Source of the DNA: Kitasatospora sp. MAP12-44
GTDB lineage: Bacteria > Actinomycetota > Actinomycetes > Streptomycetales > Streptomycetaceae
Direction of reading: 5' to 3'
DNA: 64,000 nucleotides
Assembly: GCF_029892095.1 (NCBI RefSeq)
Contig: NZ_JARZAE010000004.1
Location: forward strand, 1,116,001 to 1,180,000
A program made the position numbers and the translations under genes. Position 1 is the stretch's first letter, and each line of letters opens with the position of its first letter. The notes under the pieces were generated by a model. That model did not search any database. It was not told the DNA's origin and worked only from the letters and a program-made list of their open reading frames with translations. Of the stretch, positions 35,804 through 45,200 are shown piece by piece.

Positions 35804-36085
35804 ATGCGAATCTCCGACTTCCCGCCCGGCACTCATCAGGGGATCGCGGCCGGCGACCTCATGGGCGACCGCCTGCTGCACGAGCTGGAGCAGCTGCACC
35901 GGACCAGGCACGAGACCTTCCTGTACGGCTCCGACGACGCCCTGCGGCGGCACACCGAGCGGACCGCGGAGCTGGAGGCCGAGTACATCCGGCGCTTCCC
36001 GATCCGGATGGTGACGGCCGGACGCACCCGGGCCGGCGCCCGTGCCCGGGAGGCCGCCGCCCGGGCCGAAGCGGCCCCGCACTGA
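35804..36085 (+). CDS. Small conserved actinobacterial protein (DUF6158-like)
   Basis: 93 residues from ATG 35804 with GAGGAGG upstream. The core is a helical segment DRLLHELEQLHRTRHETFLY, then LRRHTERTAELEAEYIRRFP and a basic tail (RTRAGARAREAAARAE). I associate the LHxTRHxTF and EYIRRFP pattern with DUF6158, from memory and unverified. It is cytosolic and may form a helical hairpin. Probably co-transcribed with the hemerythrin gene upstream and the TIGR03086 gene 11 bases downstream. Confidence 0.78.
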   Translation: MRISDFPPGTHQGIAAGDLMGDRLLHELEQLHRTRHETFLYGSDDALRRHTERTAELEAEYIRRFPIRMVTAGRTRAGARAREAAARAEAAPH

Positions 36086-36096
36086 GGCGGCGCGCG

Positions 36097-36735
36097 ATGA
36101 CGCCCGAGACCACCACCCGGCTGCAGCGCGAGGTGCTGCGGCTCTACAACGAGGCGCTCGCCTCGTTCGGCCGCCGGGTGCACCTGGTGGCCGCCAACCA
36201 GTGGTCGGTGCCCACGCCGTGCGTCGCCTGGTCGGTGTACGACCTGGTCAACCACCTGACCGCCGAACAACTGTGGGTACCCGAACTGCTGATGGGCGCG
36301 ACCCTGACCGAGGTGGGCGACCGTTTCCACGGCGACGTGCTGGGCGGCGGGCTGAGCCGGCCGGCGGACGGCTGGACGGCCGCCGCCAACGCGGCCCGCG
36401 AGGCCTTCGCCGTGCCGGGCGCGCTCGACCGGACCGTCCACCTCGCGCGCGGCGACCGCAGCGGGCTCGACTACTGCGCGGAGCTGATCCTGGACACCAC
36501 CGTGCACACCTGGGACCTGGCCCGGGCCACCGGCGGTGACACCCATCTGGCGCCCGAGCTGGTGGAGTTCGCCCTGCACGAGGCGAACCGACTCGCAGAG
36601 CACCCGGCCGGCACCGGCCGCTTCGGCCCGGCCCTCACCTCGGCCCCCGACGCCGACCCGCAGACCCGCCTGCTGGCCCTGCTCGGCCGCGACGTCGGCA
36701 CCTGCTCCGAGGTCGACCCGGAGTTCACCTGGTAG
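36097..36735 (+). CDS. TIGR03086-type DinB-like metal-binding protein
   Basis: 212 residues. It fits the mycothiol-dependent DinB/maleylpyruvate-isomerase-like superfamily. The N-terminal helical bundle has VHLVAANQWSVPTPCVAWSV followed by YDLVNHLTAEQ, with the conserved His of NHL. The second metal-site region is ILDTTVHTWDLARATG. A short C-terminal segment ends the protein. Family members use mycothiol or bind metal; the substrate here is unknown. A strong terminator follows the stop. Confidence 0.88.
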   Translation: MTPETTTRLQREVLRLYNEALASFGRRVHLVAANQWSVPTPCVAWSVYDLVNHLTAEQLWVPELLMGATLTEVGDRFHGDVLGGGLSRPADGWTAAANAAREAFAVPGALDRTVHLARGDRSGLDYCAELILDTTVHTWDLARATGGDTHLAPELVEFALHEANRLAEHPAGTGRFGPALTSAPDADPQTRLLALLGRDVGTCSEVDPEFTW

Positions 36736-36757
36736 ACCCCCGCCCAGTTACAACGAC

Positions 36758-36801
36758 GGTGGCCCCGCCGCCCGACAGCTCTGTCGGGCGGCGGGGCCAC
36801 C
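36758..36801. terminator. Bidirectional hairpin terminator
   Basis: Inverted repeat with 21-base arms (36758-36778 and 36781-36801) and a minimal loop, between the stop of the TIGR03086 gene (36735) and the stop of the convergent giant secreted protein gene (36839). It can serve both. Confidence 0.9.
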
Positions 36802-36838
36802 GCTTCGGTCATGGCCTGGCTTGCGCAGGCCGGGGCGA

Positions 36839-39800
36839 TCAGTGGATCGGGGTGACCTGCGGGTCGAGGGCACCTACCTGGTTGTCACTCAAGGCGTAGT
36901 TCCAGACCTGGACATCGCTGACCTTGCCGGGGAAGAAGCCGGTCTGGACACCGTTGACCTGGCCCGAGCCGATGGTGAGGGTGCCGTTGGCGGACCAGGG
37001 GGTGACGCCGAACTCGCTGGCGAAGATCCCCATACCGTCGTCGTAGAGTTCGGCGGTCTTGGTGGTGGCGTTGTAGCTGACGACCACGTTGGTCCAGTCA
37101 CCCGGGACGAGGCCGTTGTTGGTGGCGAAGCAGGCGGGCGTTCCCACCACGGTGGCGTTAGCCGTGTCACTGGAGGTGAAGTCGAAGCAGTAGGCCCCCT
37201 GGGTCACGTCGTACTGGATGGCGAAGCTGGCGGCCTGGCTCCCGTTCTGAGCGACGATGGTGGCGTTCGAGGTCGGCGTGGAGCTGAGGTTGACCCAGGC
37301 GGACACGGTGAAGCTGCCGCTTGTGTTGACGACAGGTCCGCTGCTGGCGGCGTAGCCGCTGGTCCCGTCGAGGTTGAGGACGGTGCCGGTGCCCTGGGTG
37401 GGGTCGGCGACCCAACTGGCGCCGCCGTTGAGTGTGACGGGGTTCTGGCCCACGGCGGGGTTGGCGGCCAGGTAGGCGTTGCCGGTGTTGGAGGCTGTGT
37501 CAGTCCCGGTGGGGCTGGAGTTCCCATCGTTCAGAGGCCAGGTGTCCTGTGCTCCGAGGACGCCGGAGGCGATCGCGCCGTAGCCGGAACTGTTGAGGTT
37601 CGCGTTGTCGGTGTCGAAGGCTGCGTTCGGGGTGAGCTTGACCTCGCCGATGTTGGTGGTGTCGGGGGTGCCGAGGAGCTGGTCCGGGTCGATGTAGTTG
37701 AGAGCGGGGGTGCTCCACGGGGCCAGACCGAGGGGGTAGCTGTTGAGCCAGGTGTTGATGGTGGTGCGGTACTTGTCGATGCTGCTGGTGCACGGGTCGT
37801 TGGCACCGGTGGCGCCATCACCGGCGTAGCCGTCGCAGGGAGTGAGGCCGACGGCGATGACGTTGACGCCCGAGGCCTGGAGATAGGTCAGCAGCTGGGT
37901 GTAGCCGTTGCCGGTGAGGTTGTCGGAGCTCTGGCCGTGCAGGATGTCCTCAAGGCCCTGCTGCAGGACGACTGCGTTCAGTCCGGGTTGGTCGAGAATG
38001 TCGCGGTCGATGCGGGAGAGCGCCGATGCGTTGACAGTTCCGGCCGGAGTGTCCGTCATGATCTGGTTCGCCTGGATGCCCTCGTCGACCGTGCCGTAGG
38101 GGTTGGTGGTGGAGGGGCTGGCCTGTGCCAGGTCTGCGGCCAGGTGGACGGCGGCGGTCGCGGTGACCTGGGTCGTGTTGGGCTGTCCGGGGTCGACCAG
38201 GCCGTCGCCCAGGACGGCCTGAGTGGGCACGCCGGTGGTGGTGACGTCGACATCGGTGAGGAAGTCGGTGTAGGCCGACCCGGCTGTGGCACCGGCGACG
38301 GAGAAGGCGGTGTCGGCGGTGTCGGCGGCGTGGTCACCGGACCCGGGTGCGGAGATGAACCCGTAGGAGGTGTTGGAGGCCGGGTTCATCGGCATGTAGG
38401 ACATCGTGTTGGTGACGTCGAAGGAGACCAGCAGGAACTGCTGTGCCTGGACGTTGAAGGGCAGCGGATCGCTGTAGACCATGCCGCCTTCCGGCACCGT
38501 CACACCCTGGCTCCCCCCGAACTTCAGGTCCGTGGTGGCACCGCCCGGGACAGCGGCGGAGACGAAGGTGTTGGCGGCGGCGACGGTGGCGTGTCCGATC
38601 ACCAGGGGGTACATGCCCATCGCGTTGTCGAGCTTGATGCGCACGGTATTGCCGGACATCGACGGCGTGATCTCCGTACGGAACGTCTGGTTGCCGTTGC
38701 TCTGACCGGCGACGATCGTGTAGTCGGCCACCGTCGGGCTGCCCCAGGCGCCGGTCCAGGACTGGCCGTTGGGTGCGGCCGCGGTGGCGCCGTTCGCCTC
38801 GGCAGTGCCGGTGGTGGTGTTGCGGGTGGACAGTCCGAAGATGTGCAGGCCCTGGATACCTGCCTGGTTCCCCACGTCGGGCAGGGTAACCGAGGCGACG
38901 GTCTTGCCGCGGGTCAGCGGGATCGAGAACGGGTAGATCTTCGGGCTCGCCGCGACCTGCCCGGACGGCCTGTTCTCGTGCGGAAGGCTCATCGCCGCCA
39001 GCGAGACGGGTCCGGTGATCCAGTCCGGGGCAACGAGGGAGTAGGGCTGGGTGGAGTTGTCGGTGTACTTGATCACGCCGCTGGCAGGGCAGTACGCCGA
39101 CGGGTTGGTGGAGTCGAAGCAGTACGTGCCCGACACTCCGGTGCCGGCCGGCACGTAGGGTGCCGCCTCGTTATTGACGGCGCCTGGGGCCGCGAGGTTC
39201 GCGTTGGTGGAGGTCGCCAGGAACATCAGCGCGCTGCCGCTACTGGCAGGAGCCGCGGCGTTGACGGTGATGGTCTGGTTGGCGGCCAGCACATTGTCCA
39301 GCTGGCCGCTGCCGAACGCGGGAAGGGTGAAGGGCGCCCCGTTGACGGTGACCTTGCCGCCGGAGGTCCAGCCGGCGTTGGCCAGGTCGGTGGCGGAGAA
39401 GCTGGAGAATCCGTCCGCCGCGCCGCCGCTCATGTTCGCGTCGGCACTGATCGCGGTGTTGTTGAAGCAGGCCGCAAGGCTGGCGCAGGTGGTGTTGGCG
39501 TGACCGGCGGCCATGAAGCGGTAGGCGTTCATGCCTGACAGGTCGTTGGCAGAGTCAACGGCGGCGACCCACAGCGTGTGCGGACCCGCCGACTGCGGCG
39601 TGACGCTGACGCTGGCCGCGTTGTTGGTGGCCGCGATCGTCTGGTTGGCCGGCGTGTTGCTGGTGGCGGGCTGCTGGTCGAGGCCGTAGATGAACTTCGC
39701 CGCAGCCGCACCAGTGGTGGAGCCGTTGATGACGAACGTCGCGTTGGTACCGGCGGGGGCTCCGGTCTTGCCGCCCTTGTCGGTGTTGGGGTAGGTGGGG

Positions 39801-41881
39801 TTGGGTTGGACGGTGGGGTTGTCCGGGCCGGTGGGCTCGGCGGTGAAGTGGCAGACCGGGGACCAGCCGGACCAGGCCTCACCGTCGGTGACCTGGGTCT
39901 GCCAGTCGACGGTCTTGCCGTTGCTCAGCGAGGAGATGAAGGAGGAGGGCAGGGAGTAAGCCGCCGTGCTGCCGTTGGCGAGATTGTCACCGGACAGGCC
40001 GCTGGCGCTGGTGGAGGAACCATCCACCCAGTACTTGAAGTTGGCCTGCAGCGCGTCGCCGTCGGGGTCGGAGATGTGGGCGTTCAGGACGGGGGTGTTG
40101 GAGGCGATGGTCTTGCCGATGTACGGGTACGGAGTGCTGGTGGCGCAGCCCGCGTTGTCCGCTCCGGTGACGGCCGAAAGGTCGCTGGCGCCGGGGGTGT
40201 TGGGGTGCAGGTTGTAGAAGATCTGCAGGCTCGGGTTGTCGGAGAACCGGGAGAAGCCCAGGTCGTTCCGGGAGGACTCGTAGGAGTCCTCGGTCAGGGC
40301 CGCGGTGAACTGGCCCCAGTGCCCGGACGCGGACTGCGCGATCGGGGACGTGACGTCCAGCCCGTGGGTGACCGAGCCGTTACCCGGGCAGAAGTTGGCG
40401 TTGTAGGAGGGGCCGAACTGGGCGCTGGAGATATCACCGCCATAGCCGGGCTGGTTGTTCCAGTCCGTACCAGAGCCGATGCCGCCCGCCCAGTGCAGGG
40501 AGACGGTCGGATTCTCACTGCAGGACGCGGAGTAGACCTTGGTGGCATTCACCGTCGCGGAGCTGATGTCCGCTCCCCAGATCACCGTCGGCAGCGACCA
40601 CTGGTAGAAGGTCCGCATGATGCCCTGACACGTGCTCCAGCCGTTGACGCCGACACCGAGCTGCCCGCCGTCGCCGGCGGAGCCGGTGTTGTTGAAGAGT
40701 GAGCTGCCGTTGCAGGGCGAGCCCTGCTTCACCTCGTCGAAGGCGGGTGAATTAGCCGACGCGGGGTGCCAGTTGAACGTCGGGTCGATGAACTCGGGGA
40801 ACGCCGCAGCGGCGTTGGTGAGGAACTTGGCGTCGGGGATCAGGGTCAGCGAGTGGGCATCGGCCTTGGTGGCGACGACGGCGATGCGGGCGGCGGCGCC
40901 GGGATGGGCGGCATCCGAGGCATCGGGGGCGACCTTGGCAGTCACCGCCTGACTCTGAGTCAGGGCGCCTGCGCGCGCCGCGCTCTTGGCCTGCGGAGCA
41001 GCGGCGGCGGGCAGGGTCGTGTTGGAGTCCCACATCATCGGCGTGGCCGACTCCAGCACCGCGCCGTCCGCGCCGCCGGTGACCGCGACCCCGTCCTGCG
41101 CCTTGGCGGCGGCCAGCTTGCCACCGGCCACCTGCGCGGCCAGTTTGAGCCCGGCCAGCGCCGGATTCTTCGCGGCCTGAGCGTTCTTGACGACCAGTAC
41201 GTCACTGAAGCCGCCGCTCACGGTGGCCGACACCGTCAGGTCGACGCCCGGCAGGACCTCCGCGTACGTCGCCGTGCCGCCGCTGACAGTCGGCGTCGGC
41301 AGCGCGGTCGGCCAGGAGACCGAGTAGCTGGCGCCACCGGAGGACGTCACCGCCAGCGGAGCCCTACCGCCACCGGAGAACCGCACCGAGCCGTACGCGG
41401 TCGCCACCGGCGACAGCATGCCGTCCGCGCCCTTGCGCAGCGTCGTGTCGACGGGCTTCCAGACGCCCGACTCCTTCGTCCGCACCGGCTTCGGACTACC
41501 CGTCAGCGCGAACCCGCCCTTGGGCTGCGCCACCACCTGCTGGCTCTCGGTGGTCAGCGCGTCCACCACGACCGGCTTGCCGCTCGTGTGCGCCTGGGCG
41601 GCAGCGGCGACCATGGCCGCCTTCTCCGCCACCGTGGGCCCCTGCCCGCTCTCCATCGCGGACAGATTGGTCGGCTGCTCGGGGGTGGGTGCCGAGGGCG
41701 GCGCGGGCACTGCGGGCGCCGTATGGCGGGTAGGCGCTCCTGCGGGCGAGCCCGGGGTGGCGGCGAACGCGGCCGGAGCCGCGCCGAGCACGGTGGCGGC
41801 GAGTACTCCCGCGGCCACGAATGCTGTCGCCTTTTTACCAACCGGAGAATATCCGATCTTTTTAGTGCTTTTGCTGGACAC
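36839..41881 (-). CDS. Giant secreted protein: DNRLRE-like, degenerate SGNH and LamG domains
   Basis: 1,680 residues from GTG 41881, preceded by AGAGGA; a TTG at 41908 is the alternative. Signal peptide with an extended N-region ends near AAPAAFA. Residues about 100-340 resemble the N-terminal region of actinobacterial RHS/DNRLRE secreted proteins (WKPVDTTLRKGADGMLSP). A DNRLRE-like beta domain lies about 440-570. Fibronectin/Ig-like segments follow. Residues about 990-1450 match the two-part layout of Streptomyces SGNH/GDSL hydrolases (GNTVRIKLDNAMG, VYSDPLPFNV, ALSRIDRDILDQPGL). The catalytic blocks are lost: GDG for GDS, QGLEDI for GxND, NLNSSGY for the DxxH block. A LamG/concanavalin-like domain (about 1455-1680) ends the protein. 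It is divergent from the RHS toxin, which suggests a shared extracellular system. Confidence 0.85.
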   Translation of the reverse strand: MSSKSTKKIGYSPVGKKATAFVAAGVLAATVLGAAPAAFAATPGSPAGAPTRHTAPAVPAPPSAPTPEQPTNLSAMESGQGPTVAEKAAMVAAAAQAHTSGKPVVVDALTTESQQVVAQPKGGFALTGSPKPVRTKESGVWKPVDTTLRKGADGMLSPVATAYGSVRFSGGGRAPLAVTSSGGASYSVSWPTALPTPTVSGGTATYAEVLPGVDLTVSATVSGGFSDVLVVKNAQAAKNPALAGLKLAAQVAGGKLAAAKAQDGVAVTGGADGAVLESATPMMWDSNTTLPAAAAPQAKSAARAGALTQSQAVTAKVAPDASDAAHPGAAARIAVVATKADAHSLTLIPDAKFLTNAAAAFPEFIDPTFNWHPASANSPAFDEVKQGSPCNGSSLFNNTGSAGDGGQLGVGVNGWSTCQGIMRTFYQWSLPTVIWGADISSATVNATKVYSASCSENPTVSLHWAGGIGSGTDWNNQPGYGGDISSAQFGPSYNANFCPGNGSVTHGLDVTSPIAQSASGHWGQFTAALTEDSYESSRNDLGFSRFSDNPSLQIFYNLHPNTPGASDLSAVTGADNAGCATSTPYPYIGKTIASNTPVLNAHISDPDGDALQANFKYWVDGSSTSASGLSGDNLANGSTAAYSLPSSFISSLSNGKTVDWQTQVTDGEAWSGWSPVCHFTAEPTGPDNPTVQPNPTYPNTDKGGKTGAPAGTNATFVINGSTTGAAAAKFIYGLDQQPATSNTPANQTIAATNNAASVSVTPQSAGPHTLWVAAVDSANDLSGMNAYRFMAAGHANTTCASLAACFNNTAISADANMSGGAADGFSSFSATDLANAGWTSGGKVTVNGAPFTLPAFGSGQLDNVLAANQTITVNAAAPASSGSALMFLATSTNANLAAPGAVNNEAAPYVPAGTGVSGTYCFDSTNPSAYCPASGVIKYTDNSTQPYSLVAPDWITGPVSLAAMSLPHENRPSGQVAASPKIYPFSIPLTRGKTVASVTLPDVGNQAGIQGLHIFGLSTRNTTTGTAEANGATAAAPNGQSWTGAWGSPTVADYTIVAGQSNGNQTFRTEITPSMSGNTVRIKLDNAMGMYPLVIGHATVAAANTFVSAAVPGGATTDLKFGGSQGVTVPEGGMVYSDPLPFNVQAQQFLLVSFDVTNTMSYMPMNPASNTSYGFISAPGSGDHAADTADTAFSVAGATAGSAYTDFLTDVDVTTTGVPTQAVLGDGLVDPGQPNTTQVTATAAVHLAADLAQASPSTTNPYGTVDEGIQANQIMTDTPAGTVNASALSRIDRDILDQPGLNAVVLQQGLEDILHGQSSDNLTGNGYTQLLTYLQASGVNVIAVGLTPCDGYAGDGATGANDPCTSSIDKYRTTINTWLNSYPLGLAPWSTPALNYIDPDQLLGTPDTTNIGEVKLTPNAAFDTDNANLNSSGYGAIASGVLGAQDTWPLNDGNSSPTGTDTASNTGNAYLAANPAVGQNPVTLNGGASWVADPTQGTGTVLNLDGTSGYAASSGPVVNTSGSFTVSAWVNLSSTPTSNATIVAQNGSQAASFAIQYDVTQGAYCFDFTSSDTANATVVGTPACFATNNGLVPGDWTNVVVSYNATTKTAELYDDGMGIFASEFGVTPWSANGTLTIGSGQVNGVQTGFFPGKVSDVQVWNYALSDNQVGALDPQVTPIH

Positions 41882-42222
41882 GAAATCCTCTTTGCTAGAT
41901 ATTTGCAAAGCCCCTGCTGCGACGGGTCGCAGTAGCGGCAGGTCGAGACACTACGGTGCCGGTAAATCAGGGGGCAAGGTGCGTCCGATATGGCACCATC
42001 TGGCGCGATTGTCGCCAAAACCAGCAGGTCAGCGAGGGTATGAGGTGACCCCTGACGCCTTGTCACCCTTAGGGCCAAAAGTCCACTTGACCGCATTTGC
42101 TGGCTGGCTGAATAGATCTGCGAGGGCGACTCGGAAATTGTTTTCCCGACTTCTCTTCTCTGATACCGTCGCGCCCTGACTGGCATGATCATCGGGCATT
42201 GTGATGGCGAGGGGCGGGGACT
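41882..42222. promoter_or_regulatory. Divergent promoter region between giant secreted protein and RHS gene
   Basis: About 340 bases, less G+C-rich than the neighbours, with no credible gene. It holds the start region of both divergent genes. A short perfect dyad, CTGCGAC-GG-GTCGCAG, lies at 41917-41932, about 35 bases upstream of the giant protein's GTG, and could form a 5' leader hairpin or operator. A GGCGGGGA stretch precedes the RHS GTG. Confidence 0.5.
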
Positions 42223-45200
42223 GTGGTATTCGGCATGGGCCGGACCGGGAAACGCGATACAGCGACGTGGGCGGGAAGTCTGCGTGGATCGGCGCGTGCC
42301 TCCCTGGTCGCTCTGGTGGCGGGTGCGTTGACGGCTGGGAGCGTGGTGGCGGCGCCGGTGGCTTTGGCCGCCGGGGTGCATCCGGCGCCAGCTGTGGCGC
42401 ACGACAAGTCGATACCGGTGGCGGCGGTGAAGGACCACTACCAGCAGCCGAAACCGATGCCGAAGTGGCAGCCGACGAAGACCGTCTGGCCGTCGGGCAG
42501 TGCGGCCGCGGTGCTAGCGGCCCCAGGGGCCAAGGCGAGTGCTGCGGTGCAGGCCGGTTCGCTGCCGGTGCGGGTGGGGCAGGCGGTGGGGCGTGCGCAG
42601 GGGGTTCCGTTGAGCCCGTCCGCGCTGGCGGCTGCCTCGCCGTCGAGTGTGCAGGTGACGGTGGCGCCGCGTGCGGCTGCTTCGGCTGCCGGGGTGAACG
42701 GCGTTTTGTGGTCGGTGCAACGCGGTGACGCCGGGGCGGTGTCGGGGGCGGCGCATGTGGCGCTGTCGTACGGTCAGTTCCAGGACGCCTTCGGTGGCGA
42801 CTGGGCCTCGCGGCTGTCGCTGGTGGAGTTGCCGGCGTGTGCGCTGACGACACCGAGTGTGGCCACGTGCCGTGTGGAGACGCCGGTCGCTTTCCACAAC
42901 GACGTCAAGGGCCAGAGTCTGGAGGCGGACCTCGCGGTCCCACCGGCCGCCACGCAGACCACCGCGCAGAGCGGTAAGGCGGCGGGGGCGAGCGCGTTCG
43001 CGGTCAGGGCGGCGGCGGCGCCGATGGTGCTGGCGGCAGCCGCGAGCGGCTCGGGTTCGGGCGGGGGCGGCGGTGATTTCACGGCCACCAGCCTGAAGCC
43101 GTCCGGCTCCTGGCAGGCCGGCGGGTCCGCGGACGCGTTCAACTGGTCCTACCAGCTGCCCACCCCCGCGGTGCCGGGCGGGCTGGAGCCGAAGCTGGGC
43201 CTGTCCTACGACTCGCAGGGCGTGGACGGGCTGACGTCCTCCACGAACAACCAGGCCTCACTGGTGGGTGACGGCTGGCAGCTGCCGCAGTCCTTCATCG
43301 AGCGGTCCTACGCCTCGTGCAGCCAGAACCCGGCCGGCCCCACCCAGACCGGCGACAACTGCTGGTCCAACAGCAACACCCTCACCCTGTCGTTCGATGG
43401 CAACACCACCACCCTCATCAAGGACGACACCACCGGCACCTACCGCGCCCAAGGCGACTCGGGCGACCGCATCGACTACTTGACCGGTGCCGCGAACGGC
43501 GCGCAGGGCGGGGAGTACTTCCGGGTCACGACGACCGACGGCACGCAGTACTACTTCGGTATGAACCAGCTGCCGGGCTGGGTGTCGGGCAACGCGGCGA
43601 CGAACTCGGTGTGGACCGAACCGGTGTACGCCACCGCCGCAGGGCAGCCCTGCTACAACGCGACCTTCGCCAACTCCTCCTGCCAGCAGGCCTACCGGTG
43701 GAACCTCGACTACGTCGTGGACACCCACCAGGACGCGGTCTCGTACTTCTACACCACCGAGCAGGGCTCCTACGCGCCCGACCTCACCACCACCGCCAGC
43801 GCCTCCTACACCCGCGGCGGCTACCTCTCCAAGATCCAGTACGGCCAGCGGGCCGGCCAGGTCTACGCCACCCAGCCCGCCGGCCAGGTGTCCTTCACCG
43901 TCAACGGGCGCTGCAACACCTCCCCCACCGGCTGCGACCCCTCGACGCTGAACAGTTCGACGGCGGCGAACTTCCCCGACGTCCCCTACGACCTGAACTG
44001 CGCCAGTGGCGCGGCCTGCCAGACGCAGTCGCCGACGTTCTGGTCCCAGGAGGAGCTGACCGGGGTGCAGACCTCGGCGCTGGTCGGCTCCACGCTCACC
44101 CCCGTCGACTCCTGGGCGATGACGTACTCCTTCCCCGCCACCGGTGACTCCACCACGCCCTCGCTGTGGCTGAACTCCATCACCCACACCGGCCAGGACA
44201 CCAGCGCAGGCGGTTCGAGCAGCGCCATCACCATGCCGCCGGTGGTCTTCACCGGCCGGCCGCTGTCGAATCGGGTGAATGTCACCAACGGCTACCCGCC
44301 GCTCACCCGCCAGCGCCTGACCGGCATCACCACCGAGACCGGCGAGAACATCACGGTCGGCTACTCCAGCGCGGCCTGCGCCGGCGGCACGCCCTCGGAC
44401 GCCTCGCAGAACGGCTCGCTCTGCTTCCCGGACTACTGGACACCCACCGGGCAGACCACGCCGATGCTGGACTGGTTCAACAAGTTCATCGTCACCGCCG
44501 TCACCGAGCAGGACCCCACCGGCGGCTCCGCCAACGACACCGTGGTCACCAGCTACACCCCGGTCGGCAACCCCGCCTGGCACTACAACGACAACCCGCT
44601 CACCCCCACCGCCCAGCGCACCTGGGACCAGTGGCGCGGCTACCAGGGCATGACCGTCTCCACCGGCACCGCCCCCGACCCGGTCACCCGCACCCAGTAC
44701 ACCTACTTCCGGGGCATGAACGGCGACACCCTGCCGAACTCCGGCACCCGCACCGCCACCGTCTCCGACTCCCGCGGCGACCCGGCCGTCACCGACTCCG
44801 ACCAGTTCGCCGGATCGACGTACGAGACGCAGGAGTTCAACGGCTCCGCCACCGTCACCGACACCATCACCGACCCCTGGACGTCGCCAGCCACCGCCAC
44901 CCACACCCTGACCGGCGGACTGCCCGCCCAGCAGGCGTTCCTGACCGGCACCGCCGACACCAAGACCTACACCCCACTCGCCGCAGGCACCACCCGCACC
45001 ACCGAGACCGACTACACCCACGACGCCTACGGCCGCGTCACCGCCACCAACGACCAGGGCGACACCTCCACCACCACCGACGACCTCTGCACCACCGTCA
45101 GCTACGCCGACAACACCACCGCCTGGATCCTCGACAAGACCGCCGAATCCAAGACCGTCTCCGTCAACTGCACCACCACCCCCACCCTGCCCGCCAACGC

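Noticed and set aside
36536..39538. 1,000-codon plus-strand frame
   Set aside because: Shadow of the giant secreted protein on the minus strand; composition is Val/Gly/Asp-rich with no domain, and it begins inside the TIGR03086 gene.
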